The notes under the pieces are model-generated. The model was not told where the DNA came from and did no database searches. It saw only the letters and a list, made by a program, of their open reading frames with translations. Of a stretch of DNA of 48,364 nt, positions 22,608 through 32,350 are shown piece after piece. Location of the stretch: contig JAKSAX010000438.1 of NCBI GenBank assembly GCA_022361395.1, positions 1-48,364 of the forward strand. Reading direction: 5' to 3'. The stretch comes from Desulfobacterales bacterium (lineage in GTDB: Bacteria > Desulfobacterota > Desulfobacteria > Desulfobacterales > Desulfobacteraceae). The stretch's first letter is position 1, and each line of letters starts with the position of its first letter. The position numbers and the translations under genes are program-made.

Positions 22608-24266
22608 TTATGAGTTCAATATTTTTTTTGCGCTTTCATTGTTCACGTCGGAAACATGGAGGATCCCGGTCTCCTCAGCCGTTTCCCGGTTCGCGGAAAA
22701 GATTTCGTGGCGGGAGATCTGATCCAGGGAAAACTTCCTGGCTCCGGCCATCAGCTGCTGCATCCCGCATCCGAGTTTATCTGCAAGGGTATAGAAGGCA
22801 ATGGCGCCGTAAGGCACATTCTTTATCTCATCCCTGCCGATTTTATCTGCCAGGTCATGGTAGCCGGCAAAAATCTCGTCTGCCGTTTTACCCACCTCAA
22901 GAACGTTTTTAGGTAATTCATTCCAGTTGCCGTTGACCTCAGCCCTGCGCTCGGGATGAACAGCCCCCTCTATATTGGCCCCCAGAAATCCCGGAATCAT
23001 AATGCCCCGCCCCATGCAGATCAGTTTGGTATAGGGGGCACCCAGTGCCAGGGCCTTAAAAATATGATCTTCCAGGGCAAACCCGCCTGCAAAGGACATA
23101 TCCACAACATCTTTGCCCTTGGCAGAGAGGATAGAGGCATACTCATGGGCCTTTGCATGGAGGTTGATGGACGGAACGCCCCAGCTCTGCATCATATTCC
23201 AGGGGCTCATGCCGGTTCCGCCGCCGGAACCGTCAATGGTAAGCAGGTCCAGTTCGGCATCTGTTGAAAACTTGATGGCCATGGCCAGCTCTTCCATGCC
23301 GTAGGAGCCTGTTTTGAGCGTTATCCTGTCAAACCCCAGACTGCGCAAATACGCCACGGAATTCATGAAATCCTCCTGAACCTGGGAGACTGTGGCCAGG
23401 TGGGTTGCACCAAGACGGCTGTGCCTGGCAAAGGATTTGATGGCCCCCTGCTCAAACCCCTGCTGGACTTCGGGCAGTGACGGATCCGGATCCACCACAT
23501 ATCCCCTCTCTTTGAGGAACATGGCATACTCTAGGCTCCGGACCTGGATTTCACCACCGATATTCTTGGCCCCCTGCCCCCATTTGAGTTCGATTATACA
23601 TTTTCCCCCGTATTTATCCACCACATACTCGGCCACGCCGTTCCGGGTATCCTCCACATTGAGCTGGACAATGATGGCACCATATCCGTCGTAATACCTC
23701 AGATAGGTCTCAATACGCCGGTCAAGCTCCGGGGCGCTCGTTATCTTCCCCTGCCTGATGTCTCCGCCCCCGATCTGTGACTGGCGGTCCACGCCCACCA
23801 CATTTTCTCCGATAACAACGGGGATACCGATGAGTGCACCGCCGATGGCAAATGAATCCCAGTATTTCTCAGCAATAAAGGTTGAACCCAGCGCACCTGT
23901 CATCAACGGCATGCGCACCTTTGTCTTCCGGCTCTTTCCAAAGGAGGTTTCAAGGCTAACGTTGGGAAAAATACAGTCATCCGGACTATTGGTTAAATCA
24001 CCGGCAAGCCCCTGGGCCCCATAGGCATATCCCTGAATTCTCAGTGAATTATAGGAGACCCCCAGGTGGCAGGTATTGTTGGCTCCCGCTGTGACAAGGC
24101 CGAAACTCCTGGGATATAATAATTTCCTGCCCACCATACTGGACAGCCAGGTTTCGCACTTTCCCTTGCAGTCGGCCCTGCACAGCGTACAAAGACTTGA
24201 TTCACAAGCATTTCCGCGGTTTTTTGTTCCCAGAGCATCGTTGGACTTTGAAAATCTCATTTCCAT
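22608..24266 (-). CDS. FMN-binding glutamate-synthase-domain protein
   Basis: A 552-residue protein containing the FMN and 2-oxoglutarate binding barrel of the large glutamate synthase subunit: IIELKWGQGAKNIGGE, RITLKTGSYGMEELAMAIKF, TIDGSGGGTGMSPWNMMQSWG, and FAGGFALEDHIFKALALGA with MGRGIMIPGF. It lacks the glutaminase and GXGXG domains, as in short archaeal-type GltB. The N-terminus carries a cysteine cluster (CESSLCTLCRADCKGKC, about residues 21-37) that could bind an iron-sulfur centre. It may catalyse a ferredoxin-linked glutamate synthase step, but no partner subunit is adjacent, so the reaction is not certain. The ATG follows a strong AGGAGAGG site. Confidence 0.85.
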   Translation of the reverse strand: MEMRFSKSNDALGTKNRGNACESSLCTLCRADCKGKCETWLSSMVGRKLLYPRSFGLVTAGANNTCHLGVSYNSLRIQGYAYGAQGLAGDLTNSPDDCIFPNVSLETSFGKSRKTKVRMPLMTGALGSTFIAEKYWDSFAIGGALIGIPVVIGENVVGVDRQSQIGGGDIRQGKITSAPELDRRIETYLRYYDGYGAIIVQLNVEDTRNGVAEYVVDKYGGKCIIELKWGQGAKNIGGEIQVRSLEYAMFLKERGYVVDPDPSLPEVQQGFEQGAIKSFARHSRLGATHLATVSQVQEDFMNSVAYLRSLGFDRITLKTGSYGMEELAMAIKFSTDAELDLLTIDGSGGGTGMSPWNMMQSWGVPSINLHAKAHEYASILSAKGKDVVDMSFAGGFALEDHIFKALALGAPYTKLICMGRGIMIPGFLGANIEGAVHPERRAEVNGNWNELPKNVLEVGKTADEIFAGYHDLADKIGRDEIKNVPYGAIAFYTLADKLGCGMQQLMAGARKFSLDQISRHEIFSANRETAEETGILHVSDVNNESAKKILNS

Positions 24267-24322
24267 AGAACTACCTCTCCTTTTTGATTAAGCATTAACA
24301 AGGTGACGCTTATGAGCATGAC

Positions 24323-24345
24323 GTTCCGGCATTGAATTCCGGAAC
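24323..24345. promoter_or_regulatory. Dyad in the gap upstream of the glutamate-synthase-like gene
   Basis: GTTCCGG (24323-24329) and CCGGAAC (24339-24345) form a 7-base inverted repeat with a 9-base spacer, about 60-80 bases upstream of the minus-strand start codon. It could be an operator. A TTGACA on the minus strand (24409-24404) may be its -35, but no good -10 is seen. The remaining gap to 24524 shows no gene. Confidence 0.35.
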
Positions 24346-24524
24346 AAAAATATCGCTTTGGACAGGTGGCGCAACTAACCACTTAATATAAAAAGAAATT
24401 CCATGTCAACAGATTATTAAAAAGGCCAAGAGAAGCGGAATCCAGGAAAAAAAGGGGATAAAGCCTGTTCAGGGGAGCAAATTAACGGAAAATATAAGTG
24501 GCGCAAAGGGGGAAAAGCGGACGA

Positions 24525-26423
24525 TCATAGATCGGAAATCAGATTCCGGGTCAGTTTCAAATCACGGCATTGATCAGGCTTGTCTTCAAAGAAGAAACGG
24601 GGCACAGGTTCTGTCCGGTGGATATCCATGCAGAGAAATTCCATTATTGAGGCACAGGCAAGCCCGCTACCTGAATTTTTTGCCTCTTTTTTCAACATGG
24701 CGATAATATTGCCGGCATCTTCAATGGAACAGATCCTGTCCACCTTCTCAGGGAGCTCAAGAATGGCAACACTCACTGTGATCAGAGGTATTTTACGCTG
24801 GATTCCCTCCCTGTCCTTGGCAACGATATACCCGTTCTCTATGGACTCCCTGTCATAAAAACTTTCGGCATTTTTCTTGAAAGTCAGGGCCAGTTTCCTC
24901 ATCTGGGCTTCAACATCCGGACGGGTACCACCTTTGATGCAGATGAAAAAATCATCACCGCCCACATGGCCCACAAAACGGTTTTCAGACATCCCGGCCT
25001 TTTTGAGCAGATCGGCAAACATGAGAATAAGCCGGTCCCCGTTTCTGAACCCGTATTGATCGTTATAGGGTTTAAAATTATCAAAATCAAAATAGGCCAG
25101 GTGATAGTTGTTCTCCATATCGGCAAGGCTCTCTGAAAAATACTCGTGGATCATGGTATTTCCGGGCAGCTTGCTCAAAGGGTTCTGGTTCCGGGCCACG
25201 GTGAGGTTCTTCTCGTTGATGAGTTTGAGCAGGGCCTTGGTGGAGAGCAGCCCCACATATTTCATGTCATCCACCATAATCAGCCCCTCATTGTTGTTAT
25301 ACTGGGTATATGTTTCAATGAGTTTTTCAACCGAGGAATGGATATCGGCAATGGGGATCTTAGTGATAAACCTGGACAGGTCTTTTCCAAATGAGGGATT
25401 TTCCAGAAGCTGCCTGCCGAACTTGGAAAAAATATACTCTTTAAATGCAGAATCCCGGATAACCCCCACAGGCTCTTCATATTGGTTTACCACGGGAAAA
25501 AACGTTGCCTCGTCTTCTTTTCTGAACCGGTCCACAATGGAAATCATGTCGCAGTCCGACATCACCGGTGTGATATATTTAATCTCGCCGGCAATCAGGG
25601 AACGGTCCTTGAACCGGCCGTTCCGCCGGTCCATTCTGGAAATCTCCTGGATGTCACTGTACCTGGATTTCAGCTCATCTATATTCCGGGTGGGTGCCTG
25701 GACAAAATACCCCTGGATCATGTCACACCCGATGGCCTTGCACTGGGCGTACTCCTCCCGGGTCTCAACCCCTTCGGCCAAAACCAGGCTCCCCATAAAA
25801 TGGGCAAAATTCACTATGGTTGAAACCACCAGCCGCTTTTTAGGATCATTCTCCATATTCTGGATAAAAAAACGGTCTATTTTAATATAATCCGGTTCAG
25901 TATAGTAAATAAGCTGAAGGCCTGAAAAACCGGTTCCGCAATCATCCACAGCGATTTTAAACCCCTGGGAATGATAGGCAGCCAGAATCTTTGCCACATC
26001 ACTGTTATCGTGAAACTGGTGCTTTTCAGATATTTCAAAACAGATATCATCCTGGGAATACCCAAATCCGCTGAGAATGTCCATGGTATTTCCGGGTGAG
26101 TAATCCATTGAGTTGAACAACCGGTTGTCAAGGTTGTAAAAGAGTTTTGCCGATGTTTTGGCCTTAAGGGAGGCAAATTTCTCCAAGGCCTTTCTTCTCA
26201 GGGAGAGGTCCACCTGGTGGAGCAGCCCGTCGTAATACGCCTTGTCAAACACCTCGTCAATGGAAGAGAATCCGGCTTCCTGATGGCAGCGCAGCAATGC
26301 TTCGAACCCGAAAGTATTGCCCGTATGTATATTCACGATGGGCTGAAAGGCATAATCTATTTTCTCCAGCCGTGATGCCCATGCCTCATCTTTCAGGTCT
26401 GCCATGTTCAACTCCCAAATCAT
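24525..26423 (-). CDS. Cyclic-di-GMP protein with EAL, CBS pair and GGDEF domains
   Basis: A 632-residue protein (626 if the second start is used). The N-terminal EAL domain (about 15-265) retains FEALLR, YNLDNR, FEISEK, VDDCGTGFSG, IKIDRFF and AEGVE, so phosphodiesterase activity looks possible. A CBS pair (about 285-405), a likely nucleotide sensor, follows. The C-terminal domain (about 425-600) has the diguanylate cyclase motif as HVGGDDFF, a GGDDF variant. The order EAL-CBS-GGDEF is the reverse of the usual GGDEF-EAL. Two ATG starts are both credible: 26423 (AGGGG 8 bases before) and 26405 (GGGAG 6 bases before). The HDOD gene lies 121 bases upstream on the same strand. Confidence 0.92.
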   Translation of the reverse strand: MIWELNMADLKDEAWASRLEKIDYAFQPIVNIHTGNTFGFEALLRCHQEAGFSSIDEVFDKAYYDGLLHQVDLSLRRKALEKFASLKAKTSAKLFYNLDNRLFNSMDYSPGNTMDILSGFGYSQDDICFEISEKHQFHDNSDVAKILAAYHSQGFKIAVDDCGTGFSGLQLIYYTEPDYIKIDRFFIQNMENDPKKRLVVSTIVNFAHFMGSLVLAEGVETREEYAQCKAIGCDMIQGYFVQAPTRNIDELKSRYSDIQEISRMDRRNGRFKDRSLIAGEIKYITPVMSDCDMISIVDRFRKEDEATFFPVVNQYEEPVGVIRDSAFKEYIFSKFGRQLLENPSFGKDLSRFITKIPIADIHSSVEKLIETYTQYNNNEGLIMVDDMKYVGLLSTKALLKLINEKNLTVARNQNPLSKLPGNTMIHEYFSESLADMENNYHLAYFDFDNFKPYNDQYGFRNGDRLILMFADLLKKAGMSENRFVGHVGGDDFFICIKGGTRPDVEAQMRKLALTFKKNAESFYDRESIENGYIVAKDREGIQRKIPLITVSVAILELPEKVDRICSIEDAGNIIAMLKKEAKNSGSGLACASIMEFLCMDIHRTEPVPRFFFEDKPDQCRDLKLTRNLISDL

Positions 26424-26544
26424 TTCCTTGTCCCCTGTTGTTAATCAAATTAATTTTAGGAGCCTACATGGAAAATATGAGAATATGATTAAGCTGTCCC
26501 CAATAGTTGCCTGTGATTTCAGATTTTGACCGGGAGGGGACCTG

Positions 26545-28101
26545 CTAACGGGAGTGGAGGGTAAAGGTCTTAATCATCAGTTCCCTGAAACCCCTTAGGT
26601 ATTCAATGGTTTTCCGGTTTAAATCCGGTGCGTTGGTATCCCAATCCACATAGATCATGGCCAGAATCTTGTCGTCCACAAATACGGGAAAAACTGCAAA
26701 GCCCCTGGCCTTGGTCAGCCTGGTCACCTGCGTCATGTACCACTGGGGGATCTGCCGTTTATACGCCTCTTTATGAATATCCCTGACAATGATATCCGTT
26801 TTCCGGTCAATGGCGTTGTTAAACAGATCCGGCCCGGATTCAATTTTAAAGGAAAGGGCGGAAGAGATCTCCCTTGGACTGGCCGGCCCCCTTATAAACC
26901 GGGGTTCCATGGTATTGGTCTGTTTTTTGGGAATGCTGATGACGGTCTGGTTAAAATAAAAACTATTGTCCATGGTTTCCACCAGCCGGGTAAAAATCTC
27001 ATGGATGCTCAACTCCTTTTTCAGGGCATCCTTAAGCTGGCTCATCCCTTCATCAAGTACCTTCTTATCTTTTACCCCGGTGGCGCTTTTCACCCGCTTT
27101 CCGGCCAGGGGATCAATATCCAGAAGTGCTGCATGGTGCTCTGTTTTCTCCCGGGACATTTTTATAAGCGAGACCGCCTTTCTCATATCAAATTTCAAAA
27201 TGTCCCTGTATTTATCGGTGATATAGGCGGCCTGGTCAAGATCGTCATCCCCCCCGTCGGGAATGTCACAAAGCTCCTTGATAAATGCACACAGATACCG
27301 CTGTTCATCTTTTTCCGAAAAGGATGCACCGTTTTTGCGTTTAAACTGAGTCACCGGCCTCATGGCCTGGACAATATCTTCAGGCAGGTTCAACTTCAGG
27401 GCGACAATCCTGCCCAGGTCAGCGTAGGATAACCCCATGATTGACTTTGCCGCCTCAATTTTGGAGATATTCTTTTCCTCCATGGAAATCTCCACCTGAA
27501 TATAGGTCTCAGGATCGAACAGGGCCACCAGGTATTCCCCCAGCTCATAAACCATGGATGAAATCTGGAGGGTATCTGAGGCCTGGCTTCCCCTTTCGGT
27601 GTTGATCTGCCTGGCCATGATGCTCCGCTGAAGGCCTTTTAAGGTTTTTTCTTTCAGAATGTCCGAATTGGCCAGGTCCTTCATCATTTCGTAGACTTTG
27701 AGACTGGCCGCCACCTGACGCACTTCATCTGTTCCAAGAATAATCATGGCTTCGGAAATAGTAGAGATTCCCTTGCTGGAAAACTGGCGATAAAAGGAGG
27801 AATTCACCAGTGTGAGAACCTGGGCCGTCAATGCCATGTCTTTCAGAATGACCCGGGCAATATCAGCGGCGGAGGAGTACTTCATTGTAAGGATCTGGTT
27901 CACGTTGCTGATGTGGTGTGAAAAGGATATAAATGCATCCTGACCCTTCATCTTTTTGATGATTGAGTTCACAAAGACCCTGTAGTCCTGAGGATCAGAG
28001 CGAACTTCTCCTTCGGGATGATTCCCTTTTTCGGCAATCAGATCTTTCACGCTAATGGCATCCAAATCGATACCGGCATGGGGGGAATCAGGTTCTCCCA
28101 T
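26545..28101 (-). CDS. HDOD-domain signalling protein with C-terminal GAF-like domain
   Basis: A 518-residue protein. Residues about 60-260 form an HDOD domain: LTMKYSSAADIARVILKDMALTAQVLTLVNS, then ISTISEAMIILGTDEVRQVA, the standard HDOD pattern that resembles HD phosphohydrolases but lacks metal ligands. A helical linker follows. The last 150 residues (with FAVFPVFVDDKILAMIYVDWD) look like a GAF domain. HDOD proteins act as signalling adaptors in motility and stress. The ATG at 28101 is preceded by CGGAGT. It diverges from the class I cyclase gene and lies directly upstream of the EAL-GGDEF gene. Confidence 0.85.
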   Translation of the reverse strand: MGEPDSPHAGIDLDAISVKDLIAEKGNHPEGEVRSDPQDYRVFVNSIIKKMKGQDAFISFSHHISNVNQILTMKYSSAADIARVILKDMALTAQVLTLVNSSFYRQFSSKGISTISEAMIILGTDEVRQVAASLKVYEMMKDLANSDILKEKTLKGLQRSIMARQINTERGSQASDTLQISSMVYELGEYLVALFDPETYIQVEISMEEKNISKIEAAKSIMGLSYADLGRIVALKLNLPEDIVQAMRPVTQFKRKNGASFSEKDEQRYLCAFIKELCDIPDGGDDDLDQAAYITDKYRDILKFDMRKAVSLIKMSREKTEHHAALLDIDPLAGKRVKSATGVKDKKVLDEGMSQLKDALKKELSIHEIFTRLVETMDNSFYFNQTVISIPKKQTNTMEPRFIRGPASPREISSALSFKIESGPDLFNNAIDRKTDIIVRDIHKEAYKRQIPQWYMTQVTRLTKARGFAVFPVFVDDKILAMIYVDWDTNAPDLNRKTIEYLRGFRELMIKTFTLHSR

Positions 28102-28124
28102 TCACACTCCGTTTTAAAACATCC

Positions 28125-28154
28125 TTGAAAATAGTGAAGGTTCCTTCGTATAAT
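28125..28154 (+). promoter_or_regulatory. Sigma70-type promoter for the class I cyclase-like gene
   Basis: TTGAAA (28125-28130) and a perfect TATAAT (28149-28154) are 18 bases apart, 118 bases before the ATG at 28272. The same divergent region also contains a weaker minus-strand pair (TTGAAA, 17 bases, TAAGAT) that could serve the HDOD gene. Confidence 0.6.
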
Positions 28155-28271
28155 ACAGGGTATATCTTAGACGGTTTGCCTAAGTTTTTCAATTGATTTT
28201 AAAACGCCTGGAGACTGCATCAACTTAACCCGGGCTGATTAAAACAAAAAACGTTTTAAACCAGGACGGCC

Positions 28272-30269
28272 ATGAGCCAGACAAGTGACCAGGAACAGAC
28301 CCTCAAACGCAGAATACTTCAGATGAAGTCTGCATTTTCCAGCTATAATGTGGTCCGGATGCGCGAAGCACTGCGATACCTGTCCGGGCCCAAACTCTCA
28401 TTATTTATCCAGATTCCTTTCCTCATCCATGTAAACCTGCCCGAAGTGCCCGGGTTTGTACCGGATGCCCCGGATGCTCACGGTATATTCGATTTTGAGG
28501 AGTCGGGATTTTACAAGGAGGGGAAAAAACAGGGAAACGTTCCGGATACGGAGACCGGGACCTCAACACCGGACGATCCGTGTGTCCTGGGGTTATATCA
28601 TATTGGTTCCCTGGGCACATTTACCCAGTCCTCCCAGTCGGATTTCGACTATTGGGTGATTATCGACAAGACCCGGTTTACGGAACAGAGGTATTACAAC
28701 TTTGAAAAAAAACTGGATCACATTATTAAATTTTCCAGGGAGGACTTTGACCAGGAGGTTACCTTCTTTATTATGGACCAGGCAGATATACGCAGGGACT
28801 GTTATGCCGGGTTCAATAAAAGAGAAACCCTGACCGCCCCCAAACTGTTTCTCAAAGAGGAATTCTACAGGACGTTTCTCATGATCGCCGGAAAGATTCC
28901 CATCTGGACCATTCTTCCCTCAAATATTAAAAAAGGGGGGTACGGGGCACTGGTAAAAAAAATATTCCAGACAAAGGGCCTGTCATCCCTCTGCCGGGAG
29001 TTTATTGATCTTGGGAAAATCGAACCCCCTGAAAAACAGGATATCCTGCGGGGAATCCTGTGGCATATCTGCAAGTCCAGACAGGATCCTGTAAAGGCGT
29101 TGATAAAAGCCACCATGATCATATCCCACAGATACGGCAACCGCGAACAATCGGGACTGCTATGCGATGAAATCAAGGCAGGTTTCTCAGAGGCGGGGAT
29201 TGATGATTACAGGGCAGATCCTTATAAGGTATTGTTTGACCGTGTCATTGATTTCCATGAAACCCACGCACCGGACAGCCTGAATCTCATTAAAAACGCC
29301 ATCTTTTTCCGGCTCTGTGAATACCCGATGGTTCGTCCTCCGGAGCCGGGCTCTCCCAAAAAACAGCTATTGGACAAGTATATCAGAAGCTGGAACCTGA
29401 CTCCGGCACAGATAAAAAAGCTGCTCTCCTATCCCAGCTGGGCTGAAGGGGAAAAACGCCTGCTGGAGCGCACCTTTGTCAAGCGCCTTTCCCAGATGTA
29501 TGCCCAGGTCAGCAAGGATGCTTCTGTCTCCTATGCCGGGCTTGACAAGACCGATCAGAGAAACCTGAAAATTCTCATCCATAAAACCAGGGAACGTCTG
29601 AATTCCTCCAAAAATAAAATCCGGGAATGCTCAACCTATCTGACCCGGCATTCCTTTGAATTTTTCCTCTTCAGGGAAAAGAAAGCCAAAGGATGGGAGT
29701 TGACAGCTTACGCACCCGGGGGATCGGAAGAGATTCTGCTTCACCAGTCCCGCACCTTTTTGGGATTGATCGGCTGGATAATTGAAAACCGCCTCTACCT
29801 GAGGCACAGGGCCACGATGAAGGTGGATGTGAAATCCACCCTATTTGAAAGCCGTGACGAGGCTGTTACCGCAGATACCCTCTATCTTGCCCTCCAACCT
29901 GTCAAACCCCTGTCCGAGGACGGGTTTGAACATGCCCCCCAATGGGTTAAACTCATGATTCTCCTGGTCAGCCCAAGCCCGTCTTCAGGGTTTGCCCGGG
30001 TGGAATTTTTAGCGGTAAACACCTGGGGAGAGTTGTATGAAGATCAATTGGAGCTTGACACCGGCAAGAACATGGATGATAGATATAAAGACATCGCTGA
30101 AAAAATAAACCAATATGAAGGGGAGCAGCTCAAGCTTCTTTTTTACCAACTGGCCCCGCAAAGGGAAAAAGATGCCGTATACCGGATAAAACTCTGGCTG
30201 TCTGACCGGTTTCTGGTGGGCAGGGCCGGCTCTCCGAAAAGGAAACGTCCTTTACTGGACAAATTATAG
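28272..30269 (+). CDS. Class I adenylate cyclase-like protein (CyaA family)
   Basis: A 665-residue protein that follows E. coli CyaA for most of its length. Shared elements are LYHIGSLGTFTQSSQSDFDYWVI (CyaA GSxxxxxxSDLDIWV, with both catalytic Asp present), FFIMDQADIRRD, LFLKEEFYRTFLMIAGKIPIW, and DPYKVLFDRVIDF with LIKNAIFFRLCE. It would make cAMP from ATP in the cytosol, if active. It is shorter than CyaA at the C-terminal regulatory part. Class I cyclases are best known in Gammaproteobacteria. The next gene, a pseudo-receiver TPR protein, starts 8 bases later and may be a partner. The start has an AGGA site. Confidence 0.85.
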   Translation: MSQTSDQEQTLKRRILQMKSAFSSYNVVRMREALRYLSGPKLSLFIQIPFLIHVNLPEVPGFVPDAPDAHGIFDFEESGFYKEGKKQGNVPDTETGTSTPDDPCVLGLYHIGSLGTFTQSSQSDFDYWVIIDKTRFTEQRYYNFEKKLDHIIKFSREDFDQEVTFFIMDQADIRRDCYAGFNKRETLTAPKLFLKEEFYRTFLMIAGKIPIWTILPSNIKKGGYGALVKKIFQTKGLSSLCREFIDLGKIEPPEKQDILRGILWHICKSRQDPVKALIKATMIISHRYGNREQSGLLCDEIKAGFSEAGIDDYRADPYKVLFDRVIDFHETHAPDSLNLIKNAIFFRLCEYPMVRPPEPGSPKKQLLDKYIRSWNLTPAQIKKLLSYPSWAEGEKRLLERTFVKRLSQMYAQVSKDASVSYAGLDKTDQRNLKILIHKTRERLNSSKNKIRECSTYLTRHSFEFFLFREKKAKGWELTAYAPGGSEEILLHQSRTFLGLIGWIIENRLYLRHRATMKVDVKSTLFESRDEAVTADTLYLALQPVKPLSEDGFEHAPQWVKLMILLVSPSPSSGFARVEFLAVNTWGELYEDQLELDTGKNMDDRYKDIAEKINQYEGEQLKLLFYQLAPQREKDAVYRIKLWLSDRFLVGRAGSPKRKRPLLDKL

Positions 30270-30277
30270 GATATCCC

Positions 30278-31288
30278 ATGACCGACGCATCAATTTTAGT
30301 TGTTACAGAAAACAAGGCTGAAGAGAACACGCTGAAGGTTATCCTGACAAAACTGGGATATGAGGAGCCCATAACGGCCCATGGCGGCGGGAATGCATGG
30401 GCGCTTTTAAAAACCTCAAAAGTCGATTGTGTGATTGCATCCTATGATATGGAAGAGATGTCCGGACTTGCCCTGTTAAAAATTCTTCGCCGGGAAGAGA
30501 GTGTGGGAGACCTCCCTTTTTTTCTGACCCACGACGCCTTTACAAAAATTAAAGTGATGAAGGCGGGAGAGGCCGGGGTCAGCGGATTATTTGTCATTCC
30601 CTATGAGGAGAAGGGGATGCAAACCAAATTGACCATGGCCATTGAGCGGACCAAAGACCCGGTCATTGAAGAGACCGAGCAAAGCATTGACCAGGGATTG
30701 GAGCTTATTGAGAAAAAAGAGTATGCCAAGGCCCTTGATGTGTTTGAAAAACTGGTAAACAAGAAAGAGAACCCCGAGTACTACTTTAATATCGGATATA
30801 TTAAAACCGCCCAGAACCTTCATACAGAGGCCATTGAGGCCTTTTCCAAAGCCACCCAGCTTGACCGGCTTTATGTCAAGGCCTATGAAGCCATGGCAAG
30901 GGCCTATAAGGCCATGGGAGATCTTGAAAGGGCAGAGGAATACATGCAGACGGCTGCTGAAATTTACATGGATACGGACAAGCTGGGTTCTGCAGAAGGC
31001 CTGCTCAACGAACTTCTTGAATCCGGCTCCAACTCCCTGAATGTATTCAATACCCTGGGGGTTCTTCACAGGAAAAAAGGGAACATGGAACAGGCCCTGC
31101 GCCAATACAAAAAAGCCCTTAAAGTCCATCCGGATGAGCCCTACATCTATTATAATATCGGAAGGCTCTACCTGGATATCAAGGACACCACAAAGGCCAA
31201 AACCTATTTCCAGGCTGCCCTGGATAAGGATCACGGGTTTGACGAGGCCAAGCAGGTGCTGAAAGCCATTGACCTGGGCCTGATTTAG
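30278..31288 (+). CDS. Pseudo-receiver plus TPR protein
   Basis: A 336-residue protein. Residues 4-122 have the receiver fold, but the phospho-acceptor position is Ser55 (CVIASYDMEEMSG), the N-terminal acidic pair is missing and the conserved Lys is Ile (FVIP), so it should not be phosphorylated normally. From about residue 135 there are five to six TPR units, including EYAKALDVFEKLV, NPEYYFNIGYIKTAQNLHTE and EPYIYYNIGRLYLDIKDTTK. It is probably a scaffold. It is cotranscribed with the class I cyclase-like gene (8-base gap), which suggests it controls or localises that protein. Confidence 0.85.
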   Translation: MTDASILVVTENKAEENTLKVILTKLGYEEPITAHGGGNAWALLKTSKVDCVIASYDMEEMSGLALLKILRREESVGDLPFFLTHDAFTKIKVMKAGEAGVSGLFVIPYEEKGMQTKLTMAIERTKDPVIEETEQSIDQGLELIEKKEYAKALDVFEKLVNKKENPEYYFNIGYIKTAQNLHTEAIEAFSKATQLDRLYVKAYEAMARAYKAMGDLERAEEYMQTAAEIYMDTDKLGSAEGLLNELLESGSNSLNVFNTLGVLHRKKGNMEQALRQYKKALKVHPDEPYIYYNIGRLYLDIKDTTKAKTYFQAALDKDHGFDEAKQVLKAIDLGLI

Positions 31289-31313
31289 CAGGAAGCCTTA
31301 CGCCGGATCGCCT

Positions 31314-31865
31314 CTACAGCCAAATGGGATGAATGTCTTCCAGGGTCTCCTTTGTACTCTGCACCGCGGTTGCAAGTCTGAAATACCTGAGGGCCATGCC
31401 AAGATAACGTGTCAAAAGATTCAGGTAGGTCAGATCATGGTCACTGACCTGCCAGGGCTCATTATGGTACACCCTCAGGGCGCCGATAATCTTTCCCCTT
31501 AAATTGACCGGTAACGAGACAATGGACCGTATCCCCTCCTGTTCTGCCTTTTCCGGATACTGGAGCAATTTGCTGGTCCGGGTATCTGTAATGACAATAG
31601 GTTTAAGATTGGGTGCCAGCTTGATGCTCTGGTCCGTCAAAATAGGCCCCTTGTTGAGATAATCTATGCTCAGGCCTTCGGTGGCCAGGATCTCCAGGGC
31701 GTCGCTTCTGGGATTGACCACAAAGATGCTGGCCCCCTTTACCCCCAGAGCCGACACCAGGAGCTGGGTAAACTGCGTCCCCATGAGTGTTGGATTGTTT
31801 GCATCAAACACCGTATCGACAATCAATTTCAAATGCACTAAATCAAATTTATGATCCTGTGACAT
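31314..31865 (-). CDS. GAF-domain protein
   Basis: A 183-residue stand-alone GAF sensor. It includes GASIFVVNPRSDALEILATEGLS, the typical DTR segment (ITDTRTSKLLQYPEKAEQEGIRSIVSLPV), and GKIIGALRVYHNEPWQVSDHDLTYLNLL. No output domain follows. It lies 20 bases downstream of a universal stress protein gene on the same strand, so the two probably form an operon. It is convergent with the TPR gene. Confidence 0.85.
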   Translation of the reverse strand: MSQDHKFDLVHLKLIVDTVFDANNPTLMGTQFTQLLVSALGVKGASIFVVNPRSDALEILATEGLSIDYLNKGPILTDQSIKLAPNLKPIVITDTRTSKLLQYPEKAEQEGIRSIVSLPVNLRGKIIGALRVYHNEPWQVSDHDLTYLNLLTRYLGMALRYFRLATAVQSTKETLEDIHPIWL

Positions 31866-31885
31866 GGTTATCCTCCTTCCCGATA

Positions 31886-32350
31886 TTAGTTCACAATATG
31901 GACACCGATGCCCCCTTCAATATGCCGGACGATCCGCTTTGAAATGCTTCTGCTGAAAAAATTGACAATACTGCCCGGATTCCGGTTCAACACCACCACA
32001 TCAAACTTACCCTCTTTCCAGACCTGGATAATATCCGTGGCAATATCCACGCGCACCGGCCTGAAAATACAATGGACATTGTGGCCTGCAATACCGTGGT
32101 TCATGAGTTGGCTTCGCACCTCTTCCAATGCATTTTTCCGCTCATCCTGCTGCAGGAGAAGGAAGGAGGCATTATGGATTACCTTTTTCATAATGGGCGT
32201 ATCCCGGATATCCATTTCCGGCACCGGCGTATAGGCGTGAAACAGGGTAATATCCACCTCCCGGCGTTCTGAATACCTGTGCCCTACAAAATCAATGGAT
32301 TTTTGATCGTTGGGTGTAAAATTGTACGGGATTAAGATTTTAACAGACAT
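31886..32350 (-). CDS. Universal stress protein family protein
   Basis: A 154-residue Usp domain: ILIPYNFTPNDQKSIDFVG at the start, TLFHAYTPVPEMD in the middle, and FDVVVLNRNPGSIVNFFSRSISKRIVRH at the end. The usual ATP-binding GxxGxxxxxxGS loop is altered (NPGSIVNFFSRSIS), so nucleotide binding is unclear. The ATG follows a near-perfect GGAGGTCAGG. It is the first gene of a pair with the GAF protein. Confidence 0.85.
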   Translation of the reverse strand: MSVKILIPYNFTPNDQKSIDFVGHRYSERREVDITLFHAYTPVPEMDIRDTPIMKKVIHNASFLLLQQDERKNALEEVRSQLMNHGIAGHNVHCIFRPVRVDIATDIIQVWKEGKFDVVVLNRNPGSIVNFFSRSISKRIVRHIEGGIGVHIVN

